NCBI GenBank assembly: GCA_963932465.1
Contig: OZ010795.1
Location: 517,023,451 to 517,087,450, forward strand
Direction of reading: 5' to 3'
Length of the DNA stretch: 64,000 bases
DNA from: Maratus speciosus
Taxonomy: Eukaryota; Arthropoda; Arachnida; Araneae; Salticidae
Positions 33,210-45,039 of this stretch are shown piece by piece (within the stretch, counting starts at the first letter, position 1; every line of letters begins with the position of its first letter). A model generated the notes under the pieces. The model searched no databases. It saw nothing but the letters and a program-made list of their open reading frames with translations, and was not told the origin of the DNA. The position numbers and the translations under genes were made by a program.

Positions 33210-35030
33210 TGTCTTATTTAAAACAGTAGTTGAACATTTCTTTTTTGTACTTTTCTGAACAGCCAATCAGAGCATTGATTCCGCGCATGTCATCTATGGC
33301 TCCTTCATGATATAGAAAGAATCACATTTTAAGCGTCGCCATTGCTTGGATTAAAAGAAATGCGTAATTATGGAGTATTTATCGAATGAAAGCGTAAGTC
33401 ATATTTAATTTTAAATTTTTATACCAGTAGGTTTGTATCTTATGAATATAAATTAAATAGTTTTTAAAGATTGATCTCTTTTTTTGTAGTTTAAAGTTAG
33501 TTTTTTGATTTCACAAGCTGTCGTCTGTTATACCTTCTTAATGTAACGGTATCGAATATAATTGTTTTGATAATTAAATTGCAATGCTTTAATTCAGCGC
33601 GCTTGTCTCCTGTGAATAAACGAATGAGTGATAACTTGTTTAATCTTCCTTTTCGTTCCTGTGATCGGAAATATCCTAATTTGTCGTTGCCCAAAAGCAA
33701 AACGTGCAACATAAACAGATTTGAAAAGCTGAATGATTCATAGTTCCATTAAAGGGAGATAAAAACATTAAATGGAAGCCGTTTGAAACTGTATTTATTC
33801 TATGTTCTGTTTCTTCTGATTTTTACTGTTTATTGATTATAAACTCTTGCAGTTTATGTATCAGCACTTATTGTATTTTTTTGTGATTATTATTTTGGAG
33901 CTAAATATGATATTCATTTATGATTATGATATTCGGAAAAGTTTTCAGATTGAAAAAAAGCATTAATACTGTGAAAATTTTCTTTACATATCACCGTTTT
34001 TAATCATAGTACTGAAACTTTTTAAAGATTTATTCTTATGATTGATGCTTTAATTTATTATTGAAAATCGGAAATTTTGATAGTCAAAGTTTCATATTTA
34101 ACATTTACCAAATTTCTAAAAACATAATAGGTATTTCTTATACTATCATTCTGTATGATTTTTTAAACATAGAACAAATGCAGAAACATTTTATTCATTA
34201 ACTGCAATTTCTGTTCTTGTTTAACGGTATATTTATAAAGTATTCATTAATATTTTTTGAGTTTTTTTAAATTGGTACCTATATTATTTTTTTATTTATA
34301 TGTAAGCCTTTTTCTGCTATGTTTTGTTCATGATTTTAAATTTTCAAACCTGAGAAATTTCAGAAACAATTATGAAATTTCCCTTTATTGCAATCGCATA
34401 TGCAACGTTTCTGATACAAACAATTATTAGTACGAAAAAAATTAAACATGATAATTTAGGCATAAATAAAAAGTTGTTTATGCTTGATATAAAGTTTATA
34501 GATAAAACTGAAATAGTATATATTTTTAAAAGTTCATATTTACTTATATATTATATATTTTTAAGCGATTAATAATTACTTTTTTTATATTCAAAGTATT
34601 TTCAAACAACTAAAAAACAGTACATATTCTGTCATTTCTTTTCCTTTTCTTCTGTTTTCTAGGTTAATTTTTTCTTATCAAATCTGTAAAATTTATGTAA
34701 CTCATATTCATAAGATACAAAGTTTACAGGAATAAAAAAATAAATATGACTTATATCCTGTTGTTCCATAACAGCTAAGGAATATGTTTAAAAGGAAAAC
34801 TTTTACATATTCCACAGAATGTGTAAAATTAGACACCAAAGTTAATTTTTAATTAAACTGACAAAGCACCGCAAATGCAAAAAATATATATTACACATGT
34901 TCACTACTTACAGTGACTAAACTTGTTTATTTATATGTACTACTTGAAATGCATATTTGAGGCAAGTTTTGAAACTAGCAGTAATTATTTTCTGAATGTT
35001 ATTAAATTAGAGTATTTATTTATTATTTTG
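33210..35030. other. Central region of the GTGTCT element, no gene
   Basis: Strongly AT-rich, with only short frames (66-71 codons) and no recognisable domain. No transposase motif was found in any frame by eye. Confidence 0.4.
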
Positions 35031-35035
35031 TATTT

Positions 35036-37111
35036 ATAGTTAAATAGATCTTGTGATTATCTGATCTGTGTAAAACAATGTATTTGCCAATATAAATTTT
35101 TAAAAGATCTAGTTTTTAAATTGCATGATTTTTTTTTTTTTTTGAGGGGGGGGGGGGATTTTCTTTGCAATTTTCGAACATCTGATATTATAAATATCTT
35201 TATTTTTATCCACTGAGTATAATGAATATTTGAACTTTTAGAGTAAGACAAGATTACAAATATTTATATATATTTATCCATGTACCGTAAAAACCGTCAA
35301 TAGGGAACACTTTGGGGCTGGGGAATTTGTCAGATAATCGGAGATGTTTCCTTTTGTGAGGTAAAAATATACAAATATGCATACATTGTGTATTAAAAAA
35401 GGTATTAGACGTCCACTTTTCGGAAATGTTCATTAACCTTCACAACGGACACTTCCAAATACCGGACACCCCTATTTAGTAAAAGATAATGCAGAGTTGC
35501 ATTTTTTTGCAAAAGGACCTTATTAAAACATGGGCATGCTGGACAGTGTCCCGTCCCCCTACGATTTTAGGACTCAAAAATTTGATGTGCAATTTTTGTA
35601 AAGCTTATATTTTAAATCCATTATGAAATTGTACTGATTATAATCAATATTTTGAATTTTTAAAGTAAAATAACATTAAAAACTAAACAAATAAAAGAAA
35701 TCTAATATTTAGATGAATATCTTTTTGTTTTTAATCTTGTTCTACTCCTGAAATTCAAAATTTTTAATATAATCAGTACAATGTCGTAAAAGATTTAAAT
35801 TATGAGCTTTACAAAAATTGCATACCAAATTTGGAAGCCCCAAAATCAGGCTGTGGGGGGGGGGGGGGGGGGACAAGACCACAGCTAAATATTTTTCTAG
35901 GATTCACCGTGGTCAAATATGGCTACGTATAATGCTGACAAAAATTGGTTGCGATTAAGACGTTTGAAGTGTCTGAAATTCAGACGCAAAAAGTGTCTGA
36001 AAAAATTAAGACATTTTAAAATGTCTGAAAATTGAACACACCGTTTCAGACACTTAAGTGTCTGAATTTCAGACATTTCAATTTAGAGTGTAGTTGAATA
36101 GCTTTTGTTATTACCCTCTGATCTACATAAAAACTTGCCCATGTGGAAATATAAATTTTTTAAAAACGTAATTTTTAAATAAGTATTTTCATTTTTTTTT
36201 TTGGGGGGGGGGGAGAGGGGGATTTTGCATGAAATTTTCGTAAAGCTGATATCTTAAAGCTTGCACTGATTATAATGAAAGTTTTGAACTTTTAGAGTAG
36301 GACAAGATTAAAAACGCAAATATATTTAACAAAATACCAAAGTAATTTTTTCCCCAATGTTATTAAAGTAGAATATTTATTTTCATTACTCATAGTTAAA
36401 TGGCTGTTGTGATTATCAAGTGATGTATATGTAAAATTGCCTATGTGGCAATATATTTTTTAAAAAATCAAATTTTTAAATTATGAATTTTTGAACTTTT
36501 AGAGTAGGACAATATTATAAAATATATATATATTTATCTATGTACCTTAAAAGCCCTTAATAGCGAACACTTCGGGACCGCGGAATTTGTCCGATAATTG
36601 GAGATGTCTACTTTTATGAGGTAAAAATATACAAATATGTATGTCTGCTGATTAAAAAAGTATTCGTTAAATAGAGGTGTTCGCTATTCGGGAATGTCCA
36701 TTAACCTCCACAACGGATACTCCCGAATACCGGACATCTCAATTTAGACAACTATAATGCAAGGTTGCATTTTTTGCAAAAGTACTTCTTGATTAAAGGA
36801 TGGGCAAACTGGGAAGTGCCCCGTCCCCCTACGACTGTAGTGCCCCCAAATTTGATGTGCAATATTTGTAAAGCTTATATTTTAAATCTGTTTCGAAATT
36901 GTACTGATTATAATCAATATTTTGAACTTTTAAAGTAAAATAACGTTAAAAACAAAATAAATAAAAAAAAAATCTAATATTTAGATAAATATTTTTTGTT
37001 TTTTAATCTTGTTCCACTCCTGAAGTTCAAGATATTGATTATAATCAGTACAATGTCGTAAAAGATTTAAATTATCAGCGTAACGAAAATTGCATACCAA
37101 AACTGAGAGCA

Positions 37112-37150
<39 letters not shown>
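35036..37150. repeat. Diverged tandem copies in the right part of the element
   Basis: Blocks starting TAGTTAAATAG / TAGTTGAATAG / TAGTTAAATGG with GTTATTACC- or GTGATTATC recur at about 35,036, 36,091 and 36,388. A second block (GGGAACACTT / GCGAACACTT, GGAATTTGTC, GAGGTAAAAATATACAAATATG) occurs at 35,300 and 36,558. The copies carry G-runs (35,146-35,158; 35,857-35,872; about 36,204-36,214) and a 38-base A-run (37,113-37,150). The duplication accounts for the second right terminus. Confidence 0.65.
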
Positions 37151-37153
<3 letters not shown>

Positions 37154-37399
37154 GGCTGTATTGGGAAAGGGGGAGGGGCAGGACCACAGACAAATATTTT
37201 TCCAGGATTCAACGTGGTCAAACATGGCTACGTATGATGCTTACAAAAAATTGGATGCGATTCAGACGTTTGAAGTGTCTGAAATTCAGATGCAAAAAGT
37301 GTCTGAAAAAATTCAAACATTTTAAAATGTCTGAAAATTGAACACTCCGTTTCAGACACTTAAGTGTCTGAATTTCAGACATTTTAATTTACAGTGTAT

Positions 37400-37880
37400 T
37401 GTAACTAATTTTGTAGGTTTATTATAAATTAATGAAACAGTTTCTTCTTAAACATTTTCTTTCGCCAAAGTTCTACGGGTTCCACCTCGTAATAATAGTA
37501 ATAATTTTTTTTTCTTTTCTTCATCGAGGGCGGGACTAAATTCCGAAAAAGTAGAATTCCTTCTTCCTGCTTGTCTTTCTTCTAATTTGACAGAGCTATT
37601 TATTGCTGGGATAAGATTAATTAAAACTCTTTAAAAGAACAACTCAATCGCAAACCTCTTAAAATTACTAAATAATTTCTGGATGAGCAACAGTCTTACG
37701 ACTTCATTTACTTAAAGCGAGTATACAAAGCTCATATGCACATAATCGCAGCGATATCCGTTGCAAAGGGTTAAATAGCACATAATTGGATGCTTGCATG
37801 ACAGCGCCCTCTCCCGAGGGACTCCGGGACTCATCGGGTGTTAATTAAATTCAAATCACTCCACCATCGGAACAGCGTAT
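37400..37880 (+). repeat. Dispersed repeat, copy 2 continued
   Basis: Continues the family seen at 11,080 and 21,590-21,880 (TTTCTTCTAATTTGACAGAGCT, AACCTCTTAAAATTA, TTTCTGGATGAGCAACA). Near 37,878 TATTTAAGC precedes TCAGACGT and could be a core promoter remnant, but no gene follows. Confidence 0.5.
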
Positions 37881-38201
37881 TTAAGCACTTCAGACGTCGG
37901 ACTCCGATAAAGCCATTACTGAAAACGAGGCGCTTTTGATCAATATACCGAGAGCTTTTCTTTCTTTGGGGTAGCTTGAGAAGGAGAATGCGAATTCTTT
38001 TGTCTCCTCCCGCCTCTGAGAGAAGCAGTTGCTAAACTAAAAAGTGAATCAAGTCTTTGATGAGGTTTTTTTCCCTCTAAATTATATATGAAAGCCGTTT
38101 ATTGCAAGTGTATTATAGAATGACTTTAGGTTTCTAAATGTTGTTAGGTACCTTTAGTGTTAAGCGTTCTTGTTAAGAATTAACGATGTAGTAATTGCTG
38201 T
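37881..38201. other. Spacer before the TTAA-flanked interval
   Basis: Slightly GC-richer at the left, then AT-rich. No gene or complete element recognised. Confidence 0.35.
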
Positions 38202-38660
38202 TTAAGGCTGTTCTCAACTGCTCTGCTCAACAAGCGCAAAACGTTCTGACACATTTAAATTCATTTTTTAACGGGAAGATATAAAACTGGAAGGCCTGAC
38301 TATGGAAGCAATTTAAAATCGAACTGTGTTTTCCGTTTTTTGATAAAGAAATCACCTGTTGAGTTATAAGCGATTTTGACCACGTGACAAAGACGTTTTT
38401 CTTCCTTCGCTGACTGGTTTTTCTAATTTCTTCGGGAACTTCGGTTCAAAACGCCCACTTTAACACTATTTTCTGAAAAATCTATTGCGTTTGCAAAAAA
38501 AAAAAAAAAAAATAAATAACGGACAGAACAGTTTGTTTACATAGTTTCTAAACAACAACACCTGCTAGTTTCATGATTTCGGAACAATAATAAATTAAAA
38601 CTTATGTCATAAAGTTGACCTTTTGCATTTGTTAACAGCCTTAATGATAATAAATGATTT
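38202..38660 (+). repeat. Left inverted end of the TTAA interval
   Basis: Pairs with the inverse of 45,920-46,261. An A-run at about 38,497-38,515 interrupts it where the right copy has GAAGAAAAATAAATT, a small length difference. Confidence 0.65.
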
Positions 38661-39099
38661 TCTTACGTAATGTTACTGTGATATTACAAAACTTGGAACT
38701 CGACAACTGTGATGCTTTAAGCGGCAATACTGTACAAGCGAATTATTTTATTTATTGTAATTAAATCAGTTATATTCATTTCTTAATGAGCATAATTTTG
38801 AAACTGATCTATCAGCTTTAATATTGATTTGCTTTATTATAAAGACAATTTCCTTTCACGGTACACTCCAATGAGAAAAACATTAAAAGGAAAAAAATAT
38901 TCTAAAAATCTCCACCATGAAATATTTATTTTACAACTAAAAATGAATTATTAAAATATATTACAATGTATAAGAGTTTCTCTAAGTTAAAAAGAAAAGC
39001 TGCTTTTGTACATAAATTTATTCTGACCTTTTCAATTTTTCGGCTTAGCTTACAAAAATTATTCCAGATAAAAACTAGCAAACTGGTGTTTGTATAGAG

Positions 39100-40258
39100 T
39101 AGGGGTGCACAACCTTTTCTAGAGAAGGGCCACTTACAAAAATATCTGGGTTGTCGAGGGCCACATCAATATAACACAGAGATAATTCTATTTCAAGGAG
39201 GTAATCTGCGGCCTATAATCAGATAAAAAATATGGTTTCAAAGGAGAGGGGAGTTTTACACCTCTAGGTTCCACTACCCAGTCGATATATCCAATTTAGT
39301 TGGCAAGGATATATCAACAGGTCACATTTGTATAACACAGATATAGCAAAGATTGTTTTCAAGGAGTGATAATAATCCTTGACTTTATTCGGGGGAGTAA
39401 ATTTTGTTTTATTACAAGTTCTAAAAAACAAACACAGGCATGAAAGTGGCTAGTGCCGAAACAAAATGCGAACTTTATGAACGAAGAGGAGAGAAGGAGC
39501 CAATCAACGAAATTTGAGATTTTTCCACGCCTGATCAATGAAATTCGCGATTTTCCCGCATCTGATCGACAAAATTCGCAATTTTTCCGTGCCTGATTGA
39601 CAAAATTCGCTATTTTTCCGCGCCCGGTGCAAGGAATTTTCGTTTTTTCCGCGCCTGATTGACAAAATTCGCGCTTTTTTTGTGCTTGACCAACGGAATT
39701 CGCAATTTTTCGGAGCTCGATCGACAATACTCGTAATTTTTCTCTGCCCGATCGACGAAATTTGCGCCTTTTTCGCCCCTGATGGACGAAATTCGTGAAT
39801 TTTCCGCGCGCAATCAAAAAATTCGCTATTTTTATCTGACTCTGCCAAAATTTACAATTTTTTCCCGCTGCAAATTGTCAGAATTCGCGTTTTTTTCTCC
39901 CAATAAACTGAGAAACTCAAGATTTTTCAGCTGCCGGTCAATGAAATTTTCAATTTTTCCGCGCGATTTTTCCAGTCCCGGCTAACGAAATTCGAGATTT
40001 TTCCTAGCTCGATCGACAAAACTCGCGATTTCTCCGTGCCCAATCAATGAAATTTGCGATTTTTCAGCCTCTGATCGACAAAATTCGCGATTTTTAAATG
40101 GCTGACGAAATTTTCAATTTTTCCCGCGGCAGATTTGCGAAATTCACGTTTTTTTCCTGTGACCTGTTGACAAAAATTGCAACTTTTTCCAGTTATAAAC
40201 TGACGAAATTCGCGAGCCACACGCTATCGCATCGCGGGCCACAGGTTGTGCATCCCTA
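39100..40258. mobile_element. hAT element carrying a 31-bp minisatellite
   Basis: The termini are TAGGGGTGCACAACCT and its inverse (TAGGGATGCACAACCT), with a perfect 8-bp duplication gtatagag at 39,092-39,099 and 40,259-40,266. Subterminal GGGCCAC / GTGGCCC-type sequences occur at both ends. The interior from about 39,508 to 40,215 is a 31-bp tandem repeat of the form CTGATCGACAAAATTCGC then a T-run and CCGCGC. There is no transposase, so it is non-autonomous. Minus-strand frames of 67-152 codons are artefacts of the repeat. Confidence 0.88.
39508..40215. repeat. 31-bp minisatellite inside the hAT element, ~22 units
   Basis: At least the first eight units are exactly 31 bp long with substitutions only; later ones vary in length. 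The unit lacks stops in all three minus frames, and 31 is not a multiple of three, so each frame cycles through all phases and stays open. Confidence 0.85.
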
Positions 40259-40732
40259 GTATAGAGAATATATGATAAAAACGTTTCAGCAGACTGTTTC
40301 TAAATCGGAGATTATTTTCAGCGCTTTTTAGTGTTGAAATAGGCTAAGATAGTTCAGTTAAAAAAGTTTTATAGAATCAAAAACCTATGAATAGCAAGTT
40401 AGCCATCTTTGACCATATACTTGACTATTGCGTAATGTCGAATCATTTTTTTTAATTTCTCTAACTTTTGAAAGGTTTTGTTTTCAATTTGATTTAAAAT
40501 TTCATCATCTGAATAGAGATTTAATTCATATTTTGAAATAGTCATTTTATCTGCCGTTGCTAGGTTTAAAAAGGCCCCAAAAAGAATATTTCAAAAAAAT
40601 ACATTTTCAATTGAATATATATGTTTACTTGCAAATATCGAATATGGAAGAAAACTTTAAAATAATTAACTTGTTAAGTGCGAATCATTTAATGGTGAAA
40701 ATTACTCCGTATTTTAAATAATATATTTAACC

Positions 40733-41061
40733 GCTTCACGCCCTTGGCCACATATGTGGACGTTTATTGAATTTCTACTATTAGTTCACACTCTCCCTAT
40801 ATTTATTTATATATATATTTATTTATATATTTATATATTTATATATCTTGTTCAAATTTTCAATCGTTAATAAAATACTCATTATTCATCCTATCAAGTT
40901 GAAATAAATTTTTTAAAACTTGTACTGGATGACAATTGATGTTAATACAGTTTTTTCAAATATTAATTAATTAATTAAATTTTAATTAATTAGTTTTAGT
41001 TTTGCATGGGAAACAAAATGGTGGCCATTGGTTATTGAAGATCAATGAAAGTATTTTCAAT
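40733..41061 (-). repeat. Inverse copy of the 60.9-62.0 kb element core
   Basis: ACTATTAGTTCACACTCTCCC, then TTCAATCGTTAATAAAATACT, CATTATTCATCC and GTTAATACAGTTTTTTCAAATA match the complement of about 61,370-61,870. It starts after a TTAA (40,732-40,735) with CCGCTTCACGCCC, and GGCCACATATGTGGACG follows. A similar TTAACACTCAGTGGCCACAAACGTGGACGG lies at 41,710, in the same orientation. Confidence 0.55.
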
Positions 41062-41315
41062 AAGGGGGTTACCATAGGGGGGGACCCTGTTCTGTCGAAA
41101 AATACCGCCAAGTTTGTCGCCAACTTGGCGATATATAGCCAAATTTGGTGGCCAAAATGAGTCGCCAAAAGTGACGCCAACTTGGCGATATCTCTAATAT
41201 TTCGACAAATTCCCATAGACTTTCATTGTAATCCTACTTGCTTATAGAAAATCAACAAATTGAGATATTTTAATGCAACAAAAACTAATATTAGCTTAAG
41301 GGATTATATTAAATT
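41062..41315. repeat. TTGGCG-palindrome repeat, copy 2
   Basis: Close match to 22,255-22,510, with an extra TTTGGTGGCCAAAATGAGTCGCC stretch that adds further TTGGCG half sites. It lies within the inverse copy of the 61-kb element (AAGTAGGAATTGACTTT resumes at 41,332). Confidence 0.7.
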
Positions 41316-41344
41316 TTTCTTTGATGACCTAAGTAGGAATTGAC

Positions 41345-43731
41345 TTTAAAAACAAAATTTTTATATTACTTTTTTTTTTTTTTTTTTTTTTTTTACAATT
41401 GTAACTACTGTCAATAATAGAAACAACAAAATTTTTTATAATAACGTATTTACTACAGAATCTCTCAACATGAGAAGTAAAAATGTTATGGTTTGGCTGC
41501 AACGGTGTACAATCAGAGATATAAAAAAAAGCGTGAAATAATTTTACGGCAGTAAATGTTGTTGGATTATTTGAAAAAATCTTAATGTTTGATAAAAATA
41601 ATATCATATTATATTAAATACATTAAGTTTTAATAATTTGTAGAAATGTAAGAAAGAAATTTACTGTTATTTTTTTAATTTTATAAGAAATCATTTCACT
41701 CATAAATTACCATTAACACTCAGTGGCCACAAACGTGGACGGTATTTTTTTTGTGTGTGTGAATTTTTATTTATTTTTCTTTTTATATTCCTATTAAACA
41801 ATTCCTATTGAATAAATTGTAAAAAAATAAGTCTTTTTTTAATCACCATAAAAAATCCTCTCTGAAGAGGTGAAAACTATTTTCTTATAATATCTAAAAG
41901 AAACCATTTAATCAAGACTCTATAGACCTGAAACTGCAACATTTTTTACCTAACTATTTTGTACAAGTTGATTTTCAAATATGTAATTAATTTTACTTAA
42001 TCAATCAGGAAAACACAATTCGGGTGTTGCGAAAGCGGTGGATACGGCCCTGGGAATATATCTCAATCTTCTGTAATCAGGTAATTTTTTAAAACAAAGA
42101 AAATTAGCCTGCTTTTAGAGCCGGCAGAGTGTGGTCAGGGTTTGGTGAATTTAGCTCGTATGGGCTAGAGACCTCAAGTTTAGCAAACAAAACAAACATT
42201 AGATAAACAAGTCTGTCAAAGATATCTTTTTTAGGGTTCCGTACTTAAAAAGTAAAAACGGAACCATTATAAGATCACTCCTGCGTCTGTCTGTCACAGA
42301 CATTTTACTCGTAAACTACGGAAAATGGAAAGTTAAAATTCAGGGAAGTAATAAAGACCATTGACCCACATATTTTCAGATTAATAAACATTCATAAATA
42401 TATTTAGTAAAAATGTAGAGGGGCTAATTATGGTACTTGAAAAAAAACTCTTTTCTTTGTATATCGTGTGGGGTATCGTGTGAAAGCTTTTGTAACGCTG
42501 AACTCAAAAATACATTCCTATTAATTTTAGGTATTATATTTTCAAAGATATTGTCGAAAATGTAGCGCAAAAATATGTCCCCCCCCCCCCCATCTAATTC
42601 TTAATCTACCGAAACTAAAATTATGAAAAACTTAGAGGTAGTAGGCGTTAATTTAAACCTTGCCGGAAAATTACAGCGATCACCCTAGGTCACATAGTTT
42701 TTGAGAAAATCGCATTTTTTTGATACACACAAATTTCAATTTACGGGCATTCAAAAACATTGATGAGCATTGCTGGGTGTACCTATAGTAGCAGAAGTAT
42801 AAAAGCATTGTTGATAATGAATTTCGAAAAAAATCATCGGTAATTAGCCGAGATATTAACCCTTAAAGATACGGCCAGTTTGGACATACACAATGACAGG
42901 GGCGGCGTACTCTATGCCCAGTTAAAAACTTTTAATGATATATATGTGTAATGTAATGTCCAGTAACAGTATAAAAGCAATAAATGTCAAATTGTTAAAA
43001 ACATACTAATTTCAAAGGTCTCAAAACTCTAAAAATTGGGAAAAAAAAAAAAAAAAAAACCATTTTCACATTTAATGTCTTAAAATGTATGTGATTTTAA
43101 ACACAATTTTAATTGGGATGAAAGATATAATTATGTTCTTTCCTTTCATGTATTTAAAAAGTTGCAAAAAGAAGAATTAGTATTTATAGGGGGCTCGAAA
43201 CTGTCAGACAGAAAATTGGCATAACAGTTTGCAGGTTTACAAAATAAATATTGCAACTAGAATGAAAATTTTAGCGCTTACTAATACTTCAGATTATAAT
43301 AATTACCCTGAACTTAAATAAATTTGTATTTAAAGCATTTTTATATTTTTAATGCAATGTTGCATTTAGCTAATACAAAATTTTGAAAATTTCAGCAGTA
43401 TAATCACCTAAAAAATTATTTTTTTGAACAATAAAAAAGGAAATTTTTGGTTCAGTTTATACAGACTAACATGAAATATATGTTTTGAAAATTTCATGGT
43501 AAAATATACAGACGTTTTTGAGGTATCCTGCGTGTTATGCCCAAAAAACGACATTTGGAGAAAAATGACTTTAAAGTTTCGGAAACGCCGCTTCAGCTAT
43601 TGAGCGAGTATAATTCTAAAAGCGATAACTTCTGTTCTAATGGGAATTTCAAGGAAACAATTATATCAAAATGTTCAGAAAAGGTAGGAGTTTAACATCT
43701 AAAAAAAATTAAAATTTCTAAAATTTTGAAG
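41345..43731. other. Spacer with minor repeat fragments, no gene
   Basis: A T-run at about 41,371-41,394. GGGTTCCGTACTTAAAAAG with inverse AACGGAACC (42,236-42,269) starts a GTCTGTCTGTCAC-bearing repeat of a widespread arthropod style. Homopolymers occur at 42,581 (C) and 43,041 (A). The sequence 42,480-43,680 has a scanning-protein look (AAATCG, TTTTGAGAA) but no frame above 60 codons. Confidence 0.4.
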
Positions 43732-43777
43732 CTTTAAGAGTCCTGCGACTACTTATGTGGTCGCAGGACTCTTAAAG
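43732..43777. repeat. Perfect 18-bp hairpin
   Basis: CTTTAAGAGTCCTGCGAC and its exact inverse are separated by TACTTATGTG. The perfect arms suggest a recent event or the tip of a foldback element; no larger arms surround it. Confidence 0.8.
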
Positions 43778-43811
43778 TCTCCCTTTCCGGCGCGGAGGAA
43801 TTCTATTTTAA

Positions 43812-44048
43812 CACGTTGGTGGCTTGTGTCGAAGGGTGTTCGACATTAGGTTTTTCCCTGGCCTTCTTAAAGAGTTTTGCTTGATACCTGTGCTACCCGC
43901 CACCGGATTTTTTACAAGCAAAAATATAAAAATCGGCAAAATTTGTTATGGAACATTTGTAGCCTTGCATTAAGATTAAATTTTAAAAAAAAGAAAAATT
44001 TCAGCCACGAGGAATGGTTTCACCTCATACGGCTTAGCCGCCAACGTG
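43812..44048. mobile_element. TTAA-flanked MITE, piggyBac-like
   Basis: TTAA (43,808-43,811), CACGTTGGTGGC, 213 bp, GCCGCCAACGTG, TTAA (44,049-44,052). The 12-bp TIRs differ at one base. The TTAA duplication suggests piggyBac, although the ends start CAC rather than CCC. No coding. Confidence 0.65.
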
Positions 44049-44052
44049 TTAA

Positions 44053-45039
44053 CTTATGAAATAATGTATTGACACCAGAATTTATAAACGAATTTGTTAG
44101 AAAATACGAACTTGCTTATTTTCACGTACATGATAAAAGAAAAGTTTTAATTAAATATACTTGGTGCCGTTTGTCTGTTTTGGAATTAAAATTAGGTGTC
44201 CTTTTTTAAAGGCACCGCCCTCGAAAGGTTTAATTAGAGTGAATCATATAAATACTGTGGGATTCGTGACTTGTTTGCATTGAGTGTATCTCTCAATACG
44301 TTTCGAGTGACTCTAAAAGTTAATTAAAAACCTATCTGAAAAAACGCGGCACTGACCTAGGCGGCGTTGCAGCTTTGCGACCTCCTTTCGAAACGCGCTT
44401 AGCATGATGCCAAATTTAAACTTTGAACAAAGGTTTTGTTTTAGCTACACTGTAAAAATAAAGGTTATTTCTAGGCTGAATTTAGTTTTATGAAATGCCA
44501 AATGAAGTTTAAATATGCACTGCTTTTATTGTCATTACCGAATTAAGTTCATCATAAACAGATTAGGATAATATGAAAAAATGAGTTATACAGAATAGCT
44601 ATATTTGACATTATTTAGGTTCCATATCTCTTTGAACTTTCATGATATATCCATTTCCACTTTTCTAATATATACTGTTATACCCAACCCTACGTTGTAT
44701 AGTTTTTTACAAAGTCTTAGTATTCCTTTAGCAACGGGTTTTTTTTTTTTACAATACAATTACAAATTAATATATTTATTCTACGGAAACCTCTGTGCGC
44801 GAGTAATACTCGCACTTGACCGTTTATTCTCTTTGGTTCCGTTAATACAATTTTATTTTCCACTTTCACTAGCATTGCGAAATCCTGTTCTTCTGTTTTT
44901 AAGAATTGAAAAAAAAAAAAAAAATACACAAAGTACATAATGCAGATACGCAGTGTTTTAGAATTTTGAGTGTTGGTGGTTTCTTTCTTTTTAACGAATT
45001 CTTTGTCGTTCTCGCTCAACTCCTTATTAGAGTATTTTT
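44053..45039. other. Spacer, no gene supported
   Basis: A CACTGTAAAAATAAAGG (44,450) resembles the end of the 4.2-kb foldback family, but no inverse partner was found. The overlapping 111- and 100-codon frames on opposite strands (44,605-45,019) are AT-rich shadows of each other. Confidence 0.4.

Larger units (their letters stand above)
31558..37396. mobile_element. TA-flanked element with doubled GTGTCT-rich ends
   Basis: The left terminus CACTGCAAATAGAAGCGTCT occurs at 31,558 and again at 33,030. The inverse right terminus occurs at 36,090 (ending AGAGTG) and at 37,396 (ending ACAGTG). TA stands next to all four. The ends, about 160 bp, are packed with GTGTCTTAA or GTGTCTGAA and their inverses, including perfect 22-bp palindromes TTCAGACACTT/AAGTGTCTGAA at 36,045-36,066 and 37,351-37,372. 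Two nested insertions (33,030-36,090 within 31,558-37,396) or duplication of each end would both explain this. No transposase frame is seen, so it is non-autonomous. The superfamily is uncertain; TA suggests Tc1/mariner-like. Confidence 0.7.

Noticed and set aside
39359..39848. Overlapping minus-strand frames of 152, 114 and 67 codons
   Set aside because: All three phases are open because the 31-bp repeat lacks stops; they lie inside a hAT element.
44605..45019. 111- and 100-codon frames on opposite strands
   Set aside because: They overlap each other in AT-rich DNA and show no domain.
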